NCBI GenBank assembly: GCA_028286685.1 | Contig: JAQBRA010000004.1 | Span: 76,898-120,299, forward strand | Source of the DNA: Candidatus Adlerbacteria bacterium | GTDB taxonomy: Bacteria; Patescibacteriota; Minisyncoccia; Phycocordibacterales; SBAW01 | Direction: 5' to 3' | DNA length: 43,402 nt | Part shown: positions 16,675 to 27,073 of the stretch, piece after piece | Position numbering within the stretch: position 1 is the stretch's first letter | Layout of the letters: each line of letters begins with the position of its first letter | Made by a program: the position numbers and the translations under genes | The notes under the pieces: generated by a model | Told to the model about the DNA's origin: nothing | The model's database searches: none | What the model saw: only the letters and a program-made list of their open reading frames with translations

Positions 16675-17512
16675 CTTGTTTTGCAATTTTGCGGGTAGGC
16701 TTCTCAGGTTTGGGTATCTCGGGGATAGCAGGCAAATCGATGCCTTTGCCCTTAGCCTTCTGCGCGAATAGCGCTTTGCCCGCGGCCTCGCGGTAGCGGC
16801 AGTAGTCGCAGTCGGCTCCGGCCTCGGGTATCTCATCGCTGTCAGCACACTCCTTTATAGCCATAAGCACGCCCTCGACCCAGTCGGTCTTCCCCTCGTG
16901 GGCGATGAGCGTCATGTCGAAATTGAGCTTGGCATCAAAAGACGGACGGTCTTGGCTGGCATTGGCGTATACCCAATAGCCGGTGTCGCTGACGGTAAAG
17001 CCGTTCTGGCGCAGGAGCCACTGGTATATCTCCATCTGGCGCTTGTAGCCGTCGTGCCAGTCCTGGTCCAGTGCTTCTATTTTAGAGTCCTTGCTGGTCG
17101 ATTTATAATCAACGACGATAAGCTCGCCCTGCGGGTTAACCCACACATCATCGACTGCGCCCGCCACCGTAAAGCCTGTGCCGGCATGCTTGCACTCGAC
17201 GCCCTTGAAGTTCTCGCGCCACACATCGAGCTTGGGGTGGTTAAAAGGGATGGCTTTGACCCCGTACTGGTCGCACAAGGCGTGGCTTTCGCCCTTGGCG
17301 CGCAAGATATCGAACTCTTTTTTAAGCAAAGCGTCGACTGCGGAGTTGAGATTGAAGGGAAAGCCGGGCGGCCGCGCGACGCCGAGCTTATTGTCGACGT
17401 AAAAGCAGCGCCGGCACTCCATAAAGAGCGCTATTTTGGAGCGCGACAGGCGCCATTTGGGTCCGCCGTAGTTCCAGTCCGGCTTGCGGTTGGGCTTGTA
17501 GTATTGGCTCAC
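16640..17512 (-). CDS. PD-(D/E)XK nuclease, Cas4/RecB-like with Fe-S cysteines
   Basis: 290 aa. Nuclease core: GAVDDVWV (Asp121/122), ELIVVDYKS (Asp135, Lys137) and the following Q...Y motif QMEIY (Gln159, Tyr163). Four Cys are placed as in Cas4/AddB Fe-S nucleases: Cys33 and Cys36 near the start (ECRRC), Cys235 and Cys238 near the end (CDYC). The C-terminal 40 residues are Lys/Pro-rich. The start is GTG at 17512, six nt after TAGAAT, consistent with a leaderless mRNA; an in-frame TAG lies just upstream. No CRISPR or cas genes nearby. It heads an operon with ogt and ung, so DNA repair is the likely setting. Confidence 0.85.
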   Translation of the reverse strand: MSQYYKPNRKPDWNYGGPKWRLSRSKIALFMECRRCFYVDNKLGVARPPGFPFNLNSAVDALLKKEFDILRAKGESHALCDQYGVKAIPFNHPKLDVWRENFKGVECKHAGTGFTVAGAVDDVWVNPQGELIVVDYKSTSKDSKIEALDQDWHDGYKRQMEIYQWLLRQNGFTVSDTGYWVYANASQDRPSFDAKLNFDMTLIAHEGKTDWVEGVLMAIKECADSDEIPEAGADCDYCRYREAAGKALFAQKAKGKGIDLPAIPEIPKPEKPTRKIAKQDEKEIVTGQLF

Positions 17513-17529
17513 CGAACTATTCTACCTTA

Positions 17530-17994
17530 TTACTCTATCTCCGTCCCGTAGCGGTGGCGCAGCTTGTTTTCTATGCGCAAAAGGAGCGAAAAAATGAGGA
17601 TGCCGAGCACGGTAGCCGCAAGCGCGACGCCGAAATAGCCGAAACCAGCCGTCATGCCGACTGCCGCCATAAGCCAGATGCCTGCTGCCGTTGTTAGCTC
17701 GACATGAGTATCTCCTTTGGACATGGCGAGTCCCGAGCCGATAAAGCCGATACCGATGACTATGGAGCCCGCTATCTGGAGCGGATTAATGCCGGCAAAG
17801 CTGGAGAGCTGGTAACTTGCCACCACGCCTATGACCGTAAAGAGCGCAGAGCCGAGGCTCACCAGTGCGTAGGTCCGCATGCCTGCGTGCTTGCCCGCAA
17901 GCGAGCGCTCAAGGCCCATACAGGCGCCCAAGACGGCCGCCACTACGAGGCGGACAATAACCTCTGCTTCTATCGCGGACACGGGAGGAATCAT
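17530..17994 (-). CDS. MgtC/SapB-family membrane protein
   Basis: 154 aa with about four or five membrane helices. Typical MgtC motifs: RLVVAAVLGACMGLERSLAGKHAGMRTYALVSLGSALFTVIG and GIGFIGSGLAMSKGD...LTTAAGIWLMAAVGMTAGFG. The short C-terminal tail ends RIENKLRHRYG, so the cytoplasmic ACT-like domain of longer MgtC proteins is absent. The family is linked to growth at low magnesium, but the transported or sensed ligand is not settled. TACTAT lies 6 nt before the ATG. It is 21 nt downstream of the DUF7282 gene and 17 nt before the nuclease gene. Confidence 0.88.
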   Translation of the reverse strand: MIPPVSAIEAEVIVRLVVAAVLGACMGLERSLAGKHAGMRTYALVSLGSALFTVIGVVASYQLSSFAGINPLQIAGSIVIGIGFIGSGLAMSKGDTHVELTTAAGIWLMAAVGMTAGFGYFGVALAATVLGILIFSLLLRIENKLRHRYGTEIE

Positions 17995-18015
17995 GACGTA
18001 ATAGTACCGCGGAAT

Positions 18016-18666
18016 TTAGCGGGCCTTGAAGGTTGCCCACAGCACGGCCCCGCTAGCATCGGAAACGGCGGCGTCGCGCGAGAGGCTGAAGATGCGGTCG
18101 CCGTTGTCGACGGAAAGTCCCACAAAGTAAGTCTGGCCCGGGGTCGTATCGCGCAGAAGCGCTACGGAACCCTCCTGGTCGCCGGCAAAGAAGAGGCGGG
18201 CGCCCAAGGCGTTGCCGGGCTTTCCGTCGCGGCTGACATACACTACGACCCAGGTCGGCTTCGTAATAGAGAGGCGGCTTATGGCGACATCGGAGCCCGC
18301 GGACTGGTCTTCTACAACCATTGGCGCGCCAAGCGTGCTGCCTTTGAGGCTGGTAGTTGCCGCTGCGGCAGGCGTTGCATTTGTGGTGGCCTTAGGAGTC
18401 GTCGTTGCGGCAGCGCCCGGAGCATCATCTCCGCCCATAGCGCCCCAAGCGGTCGCCAAAAGCACGCCCACGATAATGCCGCCCACCAAAAGTCCGGCAT
18501 ATACCGGAGCCTGAGTGTGCGTCATCTTTTTATCGGACAAAGCAGCCGCCGAGCCTGCCACAGGAGACGAAGCGACTACCGGGGCGGAAGACGCAGCCGC
18601 AGGAGCGGCGTTATTCTGAGAAGGAGTGGACCATGAAAGACCCTGCTTGTTCTGATCTTGCTGCAT
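18016..18666 (-). CDS. Membrane-anchored DUF7282-like protein
   Basis: 216 aa. An Ala/Ser/Pro-rich N-terminal cytoplasmic part (1-50), one membrane helix at about 54-75 (APVYAGLLVGGIIVGVLL), an Ala/Thr-rich linker, and an outer domain with SRLSITKPTWVVVYVSRDGKPGNALGARLFFAGD, which resembles DUF7282 (s..kPTwVVVy....G.pg.ilG). Function unknown; usually described as a surface-exposed beta domain. TATACA on the minus strand precedes the start with a predicted leader of about 15 nt. Confidence 0.65.
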   Translation of the reverse strand: MQQDQNKQGLSWSTPSQNNAAPAAASSAPVVASSPVAGSAAALSDKKMTHTQAPVYAGLLVGGIIVGVLLATAWGAMGGDDAPGAAATTTPKATTNATPAAAATTSLKGSTLGAPMVVEDQSAGSDVAISRLSITKPTWVVVYVSRDGKPGNALGARLFFAGDQEGSVALLRDTTPGQTYFVGLSVDNGDRIFSLSRDAAVSDASGAVLWATFKAR

Positions 18667-18725
18667 AAGCTCTTAGAATTGGCTATGTATAAAAGTAAAC
18701 CAAGAGCTGACTGACGTAATTGTAC

Positions 18726-19559
18726 CTAGGACTTAGGGTTGCACAAGGAGCCCACTTCTTCGAGCACGGCCGTGGCCTTATTCCCCACTACGCCAGCCTC
18801 GGCCAGAGCCCGGGTATTCTCCGAAAGGTCGCTGCACAGCACGATCCGCTTCTCCAAAAGCATGGTTTTTTCACGGCGCGAAAGGCTGGTCAGCGCCGTA
18901 ACCGGATAGAGCCCTGCGGCGTCGATGCGGTCGTGGAGCGTCTTGCCGTTAGGCTCTTCCCAGCTCAGCAATTCAAGCCCGGCGCAAGCGGCATAACGGC
19001 TGGCATGGGTCGTAAACTTAGTATTGGTTACCAAAAGCCCCAGCACGCGGCCCGGGTCCCCTTTGGCTTTGCCTGCCGCGCGGATATCGTCCATGCGGGC
19101 TTTGACGTAGAGCGCGGTCTTAAGGTCGGTCTTAAAGCCCGGGCTGTTATGGAACTTCGCCTCTACATAGAGAGTCTCGCCTCCTTTTTTAGCAACAACG
19201 TCCACCTCATGCTCGACGCAGGCGCCTTGGATGATGCGGTCAGTGGAGGCTTCCCATCCCTCGGCGCGCAAAAGCGCGGCCACGTAGGTCTCGAAGGGGA
19301 ATCCGGACGGCCCGAAGTCCCATACCGCGCGCTTGAGGCTGTAGCGAGCCGCGGCGCCCTTGCGCTGATTCCGCAAGTGCGCAAATGCGCGCCGGTAAAT
19401 TTCCTGCGTGGTGATGCCGTCAAAAAGCTCTTCTCCTATCAGCTCGGCTATCTCGTGCGCCGCAGTGCGGTCCGCGCCCGCGCGCGCCAAGGACGCCATG
19501 AGCTTGTGATTGTCGAACGCTTCGCGCGTGCCGTCGGCCTTGGTGATAAGGAGCGCCAT
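18726..19559 (-). CDS. ATP-cone domain fused to Mrr-like restriction endonuclease domain
   Basis: 277 aa. Residues 1-90 match an ATP-cone (ITKADGTREAFDNHKLMASLARAGADRTAAHEIAELI), the nucleotide-sensing module of ribonucleotide reductases and NrdR. From about 95 to 200 there is a PD-(D/E)XK fold of the Mrr type: HEVDVVAKKGGETLYVEAKFHN with Asp120, Glu133 and Lys135. The C-terminal part has no family I recognise. Start set at 19559 (MALLITKADG). It begins 5 nt past mnmA, with AGGAG very close to the ATG. The fusion suggests a nuclease controlled by nucleotide level; no cognate methylase is nearby. Confidence 0.8.
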   Translation of the reverse strand: MALLITKADGTREAFDNHKLMASLARAGADRTAAHEIAELIGEELFDGITTQEIYRRAFAHLRNQRKGAAARYSLKRAVWDFGPSGFPFETYVAALLRAEGWEASTDRIIQGACVEHEVDVVAKKGGETLYVEAKFHNSPGFKTDLKTALYVKARMDDIRAAGKAKGDPGRVLGLLVTNTKFTTHASRYAACAGLELLSWEEPNGKTLHDRIDAAGLYPVTALTSLSRREKTMLLEKRIVLCSDLSENTRALAEAGVVGNKATAVLEEVGSLCNPKS

Positions 19560-19564
19560 TACTC

Positions 19565-20650
19565 CTAGTATACGGTCGATTCTGCAATTACTCCCCCTCC
19601 CAAACATGCATCTTGTTTATAAACTACCAATGATTGGCTGACCGGCACCCAATGCGGCTTGAGCAAAGTGATTTTTTTGCTTTCCGCATCAAACTCTGCG
19701 GGGATAAGCTCTTGGCGATAGCGGTAGCGCGCCATGCAAGGGCCGCTCTCGGCATTTCCTATCCAATTAGTATCAGCCAGGGTTATCTCGGTTTTGGATG
19801 CGCCTTGCGGAAATTTATTCACTGACACGGTTATAGTGTTGCTTTCAATGTCTTTGGATACGACATAATGCGGCAGCGTATCGGGGTTCTGATGCGCCAG
19901 TGTGAATCCGTGCCGCTGGCCCAGGGTATAGAGCAGGGCGCCCTCGTGGGTGCCTGCTAGTTCACCCTTCTCATCCAGTACGTCTCCGGGAACGGGGTCG
20001 AGTTCCTGCTTGAGCATGTCGCTTACTGATATGGGGCCCAAGAAGCACAGGCCTTGGCTGTCTTTGCGTGCCGCATTAGGCAATCCGAATTTTTTAGCGA
20101 GGCTGCGCACCTCCGGCTTCTGCAGATGGCCTATTGGAAACAGCGTGTGCGCCAAGACTTCCTGCGGCACCGCCCACAAGAAGTACGATTGGTCTTTTTC
20201 TTTATCAGCACCTACATAGAGCTCGCCGTTTTTCAGCTGCGCATAGTGCCCGGTTGCTACCAAGTCTGCGCCCTGCGCACGGGCCCACTTATAAAACAGG
20301 CCGAATTTTATCTCGCGATTGCACAATACGTCCGGGTTGGGCGTCCTCCCCCGCTCAAATTCCCTTATAGAGCTCGCGAAAACTTCTTTCTGGTACTCAT
20401 CCGACAGGTCTATTTCGGCAAAAGGAATTTTCAGGTGTGCGGCGACCCGCATGGCGCTGATGCGGTCCTCTCCTGCCGTACACGGGTAGCCGGGTATAGT
20501 GATGCGTATGAAGGCGCCCGTAACGTCATAGCCTTGCTGCTGCAGAAGGGCGGCGGAAACGCCGGAGTCCACTCCGCCTGAAAGGCCCACGTATACTTTT
20601 TTAGAAGTAGGGGTCGAGGTATTTTTTCTTGTTGGAGAGATGCTGCTCAT
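19565..20650 (-). CDS. mnmA: tRNA-specific 2-thiouridylase MnmA
   Basis: Makes 2-thiouridine at position 34 of Lys/Glu/Gln tRNAs. 361 aa from the ATG at 20650. PP-loop SGGVDS at residues 24-29; catalytic Cys in NPDVLCNREIKF and in GPCMARYRYRQ; the central part has DSQGLCFLG and the C-terminal beta-barrel ends DACLGGGVI. The start is uncertain: 20650 overlaps mltG by 50 nt without an SD, and a GTG at the VGLSGGVDS segment is an alternative giving a protein of normal length. Confidence 0.93.
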   Translation of the reverse strand: MSSISPTRKNTSTPTSKKVYVGLSGGVDSGVSAALLQQQGYDVTGAFIRITIPGYPCTAGEDRISAMRVAAHLKIPFAEIDLSDEYQKEVFASSIREFERGRTPNPDVLCNREIKFGLFYKWARAQGADLVATGHYAQLKNGELYVGADKEKDQSYFLWAVPQEVLAHTLFPIGHLQKPEVRSLAKKFGLPNAARKDSQGLCFLGPISVSDMLKQELDPVPGDVLDEKGELAGTHEGALLYTLGQRHGFTLAHQNPDTLPHYVVSKDIESNTITVSVNKFPQGASKTEITLADTNWIGNAESGPCMARYRYRQELIPAEFDAESKKITLLKPHWVPVSQSLVVYKQDACLGGGVIAESTVY

Positions 20651-21644
20651 AGGTGGTCGCGAAGTGGAAGTTGCCGTCGAGGTCCGAGAGGAAGAATATG
20701 TACTTGCTCGGTATGGGGGTAAGCGCCGCAGTAATGGAGCCGAGCCCCGGGTTATTGATAGGCCCCGGTGGGAGTCCCTTATATTTGTACGTATTGTACG
20801 GCGAGTCAAACTTGAGGTCCTCGAGCGTAACCTCGAAGGTGTTCTTGCCCAAAATGTAGGGAAAGACCGCATCTACCTGGAGCGGCATGCCGATAGAGAT
20901 CCGGTACCACAGTACCCCGGCGATACGGCGGCGATCCTCTTCATTATTTGCCTCCTTTTCCAGTATCGAGGCCATAGTCAGAATCTCGAGCTCGCTGTGC
21001 TCAGAAGCGTCTATCTGCTTGACGAGCTTAGAGAGCCGCGTATGGAAGGCATTGTTAAAGACCGAGAGTATCGCCTCGGTCGTGTCCGACGGCATAAAGA
21101 AGTACGTGTCCGGGAACAGGTAGCCCTCCTTGCCGTCAACCGCCTGGAGGAATCCGCGCCGGTCGAAGTTGGGCAGCTTGTCGTAGAGGATGCGCGCGAT
21201 ATCTTTGTTCGTGGTCCCTTCGGGAATAGTAATGCGCACCGGCGTTGTCTCGAAGTCACCGCTTACCAGCCGCACGGCGACGCGGACAAGCCCTTCTTTG
21301 CGGCCAAAGTAATACACGCCCGCAGGCACGTTGCGGTCGTTGCCCAGCACCCTAGATAGCTGCCTGAAGGTCCAGCCGCTGCGCACGACGCTGCGCTCCT
21401 CCAGTATCACGCCCACCGTCTTAAGCGAAGATCCGGGCGGTATGACCACGTACGAGCCTGAGGGGAAGTACGCAGGGGCGGAAAGCGTCAAGAAGTACAC
21501 GCCCCAGCCGACCAAAAGCAAAAAGCCCACCGTAACCACGGCATGCTCGACCAAGCGCAAGGAGCGGTACCAGTTCCAGCTGTGGCGGCCCCAGTGCAAA
21601 AAGGTCGGAAAATGGCGATGATGAAATTTCTGAGTCGGTTCCAT
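20601..21644 (-). CDS. mltG: Endolytic murein transglycosylase MltG
   Basis: Cleaves nascent peptidoglycan strands at the membrane; 347 aa. A basic N-terminal tail, one membrane helix (about 33-53, VVTVGFLLLVGWGVYFLTL), a LysM-like region (GSYVVIPPGSSLKTVGVILEE) and the YceG catalytic domain. The active-site motif ASILEKEANNEEDRRRIAGV carries the catalytic Glu, and YNTYKYKGLPPGPINNPGLGSITAAL closes the fold. TAATAT sits 6 nt before the ATG, no SD. It follows the 472-aa membrane protein gene by 9 nt. Confidence 0.95.
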   Translation of the reverse strand: MEPTQKFHHRHFPTFLHWGRHSWNWYRSLRLVEHAVVTVGFLLLVGWGVYFLTLSAPAYFPSGSYVVIPPGSSLKTVGVILEERSVVRSGWTFRQLSRVLGNDRNVPAGVYYFGRKEGLVRVAVRLVSGDFETTPVRITIPEGTTNKDIARILYDKLPNFDRRGFLQAVDGKEGYLFPDTYFFMPSDTTEAILSVFNNAFHTRLSKLVKQIDASEHSELEILTMASILEKEANNEEDRRRIAGVLWYRISIGMPLQVDAVFPYILGKNTFEVTLEDLKFDSPYNTYKYKGLPPGPINNPGLGSITAALTPIPSKYIFFLSDLDGNFHFATTYEQHLSNKKKYLDPYF

Positions 21645-21653
21645 GATGAAATA

Positions 21654-23072
21654 TTAAGTCGGTAAATTGAGCGGGGCGTCCGAGCGGCGAGAAGGCACGC
21701 GGTCGAGCGCCGGGGTCTGCACCACCGATGACGGGAAGTGCCATATAGTGGCGAGTTCCTCGGTGGTCATATACACCGGCACCTGGTCGTATGGCACATA
21801 GAAATACGCCCGGTGCCGGTAGCGGAAGAACTGCGCCAAGCGCATCCTGTTTTGCCTGATATTCCTCCAATCCTGCCAAGGAAAGTCAAACCAATCCAGG
21901 CCGCGGCCGGGCATGATGCTGTTGTAGCCCACCTGCTTGAAGGCGCCAAAAATCGTTACTAGGTTACCAACGTTAACGCCGTTATAGTTGTCTTTCTTGC
22001 CCAGATACATGCCGCGTATGCCGCACTCGTACACGTTCTTGGTCTGGCCGCGCTCAATAGCCTCGACCTTCAGCCTTTCTCCCGGAGAAAGGAGCATCGC
22101 TCCACGGGCTCCCACTTTCTTCTTTTCTGCATCGTCTTCAACTAATTCTTGTGCCCGCTTAATAGCGCCAGCCGTTATCTCTTTCGTGGCTTTTGTGGCG
22201 AGGTCGGCCCACGCATTGCCTCCCTTATAAAAGCCGTACCATTCCTCGTTTTTCCGCGCTTTCATGATGATCTGGAGCCAGATGTACTCGCCCTGGCCTA
22301 TCTGGCCCATGTACTCGAGCATGTTGGTCATAGGGTCGACGGTCGTCTCAGGCTTGTCCTGGTTCTTGTCCAGCCCGTAGTCGATATAGGATTTGATCGG
22401 GACAGCATGATTGGCAGTCTTATTAAATTCGGTCGCCCATAGGCCATACTCCTCGTTACTAAAGGGTATCCGGGCAGCATAATCCTCTACTTCGATTATC
22501 CGGGCCTCCGGATACTGGCCGTACAGCTTGGCCTCCAAGACATTTTTCCACCCCACAGGGCAGTGAATGTAGAACTTGATCTGTCCCTCGTTGCTTGCTA
22601 TCTCGAGACTAAAAATGGCGCGGAACTTGCCCTCCCAAATGCGGGCCAAAAAGGTGCCTTCGCCTCCGGCATTGTGTATGCCGTTGAAGAACAGCTCCAT
22701 AGCCAGAGGAGATTTTTGAACCTCGGGCGGCAGCTGGATCTCGAGCAAAACCGTCTTGCGGCTAAACCAGAAGGCGTAGCGGATGTAATGCATCCACGTA
22801 ATCCAGAAAAAGACCGCCAAAAAAACCGGCAGCCACACCGGCGAGAGCGCTACGGCCATAGCTAAAGTAGCCGAAATGGCTTCCGGATCGACAGAAGCAA
22901 CAATAATGATGAACACGATGAAGGCGGCCGGTATGACCACCAAGGGCTCGAACTTCCACTCGTATAGCCACTTCTCCGATATATGATGGGCCGCGCTGTG
23001 CGTCCACATCAAAAAAATCTTTTTGTACCAGGGCTGTTTTTCAAAAGGTACGCCGCCCCCTCCTTGTGACAT
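21654..23072 (-). CDS. Conserved CPR membrane protein (DUF8128-like)
   Basis: 472 aa. A Gly-rich start (MSQGGGGVPFEKQPWYKKIF), two membrane helices at about 45-65 and 72-98, then a soluble domain of about 370 residues (LEIQLPPEVQKSPLAMELFFNGIHN..GGEGTF, RIIEVEDYA, WLQIIMKARKNEEWYGFYKGG). I recognise it as a protein widespread in Parcubacteria, annotated DUF8128 in places and often near conjugation-type ATPases; no such ATPase is in the window. Start at 23072, not the longer frame, because TATAAT lies 6 nt before this ATG (leaderless). Function unknown. Confidence 0.6.
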   Translation of the reverse strand: MSQGGGGVPFEKQPWYKKIFLMWTHSAAHHISEKWLYEWKFEPLVVIPAAFIVFIIIVASVDPEAISATLAMAVALSPVWLPVFLAVFFWITWMHYIRYAFWFSRKTVLLEIQLPPEVQKSPLAMELFFNGIHNAGGEGTFLARIWEGKFRAIFSLEIASNEGQIKFYIHCPVGWKNVLEAKLYGQYPEARIIEVEDYAARIPFSNEEYGLWATEFNKTANHAVPIKSYIDYGLDKNQDKPETTVDPMTNMLEYMGQIGQGEYIWLQIIMKARKNEEWYGFYKGGNAWADLATKATKEITAGAIKRAQELVEDDAEKKKVGARGAMLLSPGERLKVEAIERGQTKNVYECGIRGMYLGKKDNYNGVNVGNLVTIFGAFKQVGYNSIMPGRGLDWFDFPWQDWRNIRQNRMRLAQFFRYRHRAYFYVPYDQVPVYMTTEELATIWHFPSSVVQTPALDRVPSRRSDAPLNLPT

Positions 23073-23096
23073 GGTAGTATTATACCTGAAGAAAAT
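23073..23096. promoter_or_regulatory. Overlapping divergent promoter between two membrane-protein genes
   Basis: The 24-nt gap between two ATGs holds TATAAT read leftwards (23079-23084) and TATTAT read rightwards (about 23078-23083) on the same bases. The leftward -10 ends 6 nt before its ATG, so that mRNA would start at the A of ATG. No clear -35 on either side. Confidence 0.5.
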
Positions 23097-23435
23097 ATGC
23101 AGCCGAACGAATTGCATAACTTTGATACGCTTGAGCAGAATATCGACTCTTTTAACGCGGCCGTAGGAGCCGGTTTCTGGGATGTGGTATTTTCCGATCC
23201 GCTCTTATACCTCGGATACGCTTTTGCCTTTGTCGCCGCTATAGCCTTTTTGGTGTTTTTGCGCGGATTCCTCTCCGGCCTGCCCAAGGTATTTACCATG
23301 GACTGGAACGAGGAGCACCAGGAACACCATCGCGTGCGCGTTACCTGGGGCTTTTTCATGCTTGTGTATTTATTTATCGCCTGGGAGATAGCCCGTTTTG
23401 TGTTGGGCGGAATACTCGGCCTCTTTGGAGCATAG
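23097..23435 (+). CDS. Small membrane protein, unknown
   Basis: 112 aa with hydrophobic helices at about 33-58 (LLYLGYAFAFVAAIAFLVFLRGFL) and 82-110 (WGFFMLVYLFIAWEIARFVLGGILGLF), joined by a loop WNEEHQEHHRVRV rich in Glu and His. I do not recognise the family. It diverges from the DUF8128-like gene with a shared promoter and ends in a strong terminator. The constant pairing suggests a shared membrane complex, which could be tested by gene-neighbourhood comparison. Confidence 0.7.
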   Translation: MQPNELHNFDTLEQNIDSFNAAVGAGFWDVVFSDPLLYLGYAFAFVAAIAFLVFLRGFLSGLPKVFTMDWNEEHQEHHRVRVTWGFFMLVYLFIAWEIARFVLGGILGLFGA

Positions 23436-23438
23436 AAA

Positions 23439-23472
23439 AACCGCCCCGGAGAAATCCGGGGCGGTTTTTTAA
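23439..23472. terminator. Bidirectional terminator with GAAA tetraloop
   Basis: Twelve-bp stem AACCGCCCCGGA / TCCGGGGCGGTT with loop GAAA, U tracts on both strands. It serves the converging genes ending at 23435 and 23475. Confidence 0.92.
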
Positions 23473-23474
23473 AG

Positions 23475-24518
23475 TTATTTTACGAGCGTGAACTTTCCGT
23501 CCTTGCCGCGCTTGAAGTATTTCTGGTTCTGGAGATTGACGACGATAGTGCCCGGCTTAACGTGGCGCTCCTTGAGCACTGCCGCGATAATCTGGTCCTT
23601 GTCCATAGGGCCCTGCTTGCGCAAAGCCTCGCGAATAACGTCGCGCACGACGCCGGTCGTGTAGCCCCACTCCTTCAGTGCGTACATGCCGCGGCCGACC
23701 AAAACGAAGCGGTCGTCCTTGATAAGCTCGTTGTGGGTCGTGGCTACGTGGGCTGCGCGGTCGAACATCTTCTCTATAAGGCTTGAAACTTCGCGGAAGT
23801 GGAGCGGCGAGCCGTGCTTTTTGACTGCCAGGTAGGCAAAGTCGCGCACGCCCTTGGTCTTAACGTTCGGAGAACCAGCCGGGCCCCACTCGCCGAGCGG
23901 ATTCTTGCCGATGCCCTTGGAAATGGCGAGCCAGCGGCGCAAAACCTCGTCATTGCGGTGCTTGTCGTTAATAGTCTGGAGCTCCTTGAGGAAGCGGTCG
24001 ATCATCTCGCCCTCGGGGATGAGATCCTCGTCAGAAAGGCCGGAGTAGAGGTTCTTGAGCGCGCCTTCGACTTTGCCGGCAAGCTCCGGGTCCACGTACC
24101 AGCAGCGGTTTACCTCGTCGTCCTCCTTGCGGAACTTGAAAGGATCGCCCAAAACGAGAAGGAAGTAGATGTGGTTCTGCATCGACTTGTCCTTGGTCAT
24201 GAAATTGAGGAGGTCGTCCTCGCAGACGATACCGCCCAAGCCATCGATGATGCGCTCGAGCTCCTCAAACGCGTCCTGCGCCTGGGCAAAGCCCGGCGAC
24301 TTCTTAAGGGCGTTGAGCGCATGGTTCTCGATCTGGCGGACGCGCTCGCGGGTGATGCCGTAGCGCTTGCCGATAGCCTCGAGCGTTACGCGGTCCGGAG
24401 AAACCCCCAGTCCAAAACGGGCCTCCAATACGGTGCGGGAACGCTCAGGGAGCCCCGTGAGGAGCTTCTTTACTATCGCTTTGGGCTTAAAGCCCGTTTT
24501 GTCCGCAATGGGTGCCAT
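23475..24518 (-). CDS. Sigma-70 region 4-like HTH / HARE-HTH transcription protein
   Basis: 347 aa. The N-terminus copies sigma region 4: RTVLEARFGLGVSPDRVTLEAIGKRYGITRERVRQIENHALNALKK (about residues 29-73), as in RpoD. The other sigma regions are missing. Around 225-290 there is a HARE-HTH winged helix, related to RNA polymerase delta subunit (VRDFAYLAVKKHGSPLHFREVSSLIEKMF ... FVLVGRGMYALKEWGY), and the C-terminal 60 residues look like a second winged helix (VRDVIREALRKQGPMDKDQIIAAVLKERHVKPGTIVVNL). It probably acts on RNA polymerase or as a regulator; target unknown. Promoter TAGACC-17-TATAAA ends 7 nt before the ATG, so leaderless. Confidence 0.85.
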   Translation of the reverse strand: MAPIADKTGFKPKAIVKKLLTGLPERSRTVLEARFGLGVSPDRVTLEAIGKRYGITRERVRQIENHALNALKKSPGFAQAQDAFEELERIIDGLGGIVCEDDLLNFMTKDKSMQNHIYFLLVLGDPFKFRKEDDEVNRCWYVDPELAGKVEGALKNLYSGLSDEDLIPEGEMIDRFLKELQTINDKHRNDEVLRRWLAISKGIGKNPLGEWGPAGSPNVKTKGVRDFAYLAVKKHGSPLHFREVSSLIEKMFDRAAHVATTHNELIKDDRFVLVGRGMYALKEWGYTTGVVRDVIREALRKQGPMDKDQIIAAVLKERHVKPGTIVVNLQNQKYFKRGKDGKFTLVK

Positions 24519-24525
24519 GTAATAT

Positions 24526-24554
24526 TTTATACTTAAATCTGCTTGTGTGGTCTA
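24526..24554 (-). promoter_or_regulatory. Leaderless promoter of the sigma4/HARE-HTH gene
   Basis: Minus strand: -35 TAGACC (24549-24554), 17 nt, -10 TATAAA (24526-24531), then 7 nt to the ATG at 24518. Confidence 0.45.
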
Positions 24555-24588
24555 ATATATCACAGCCTACCGGATAGGTCAAACCCCG

Positions 24589-27009
<2,421 letters not shown>

Positions 27010-27040
27010 TTATAAGTATCAAAATACCACACTTATGCAT

Positions 27041-27070
27041 AAAGAAAACCGCCGGCTTGTGCCGGCGGCT
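27041..27070 (-). terminator. Terminator of the DUF5671 gene
   Basis: Stem CCGCCGGC / GCCGGCGG with loop TTGT, then TTTTCTTT on the minus strand; it starts 6 nt past the DUF5671 stop and is directly upstream of leuS. Confidence 0.85.
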
Positions 27071-27073
27071 CTT

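Noticed and set aside
20601-20650. Frameshift or fusion between mltG and mnmA
   Set aside because: Both proteins are complete; the overlap arises only from the choice of mnmA start codon.
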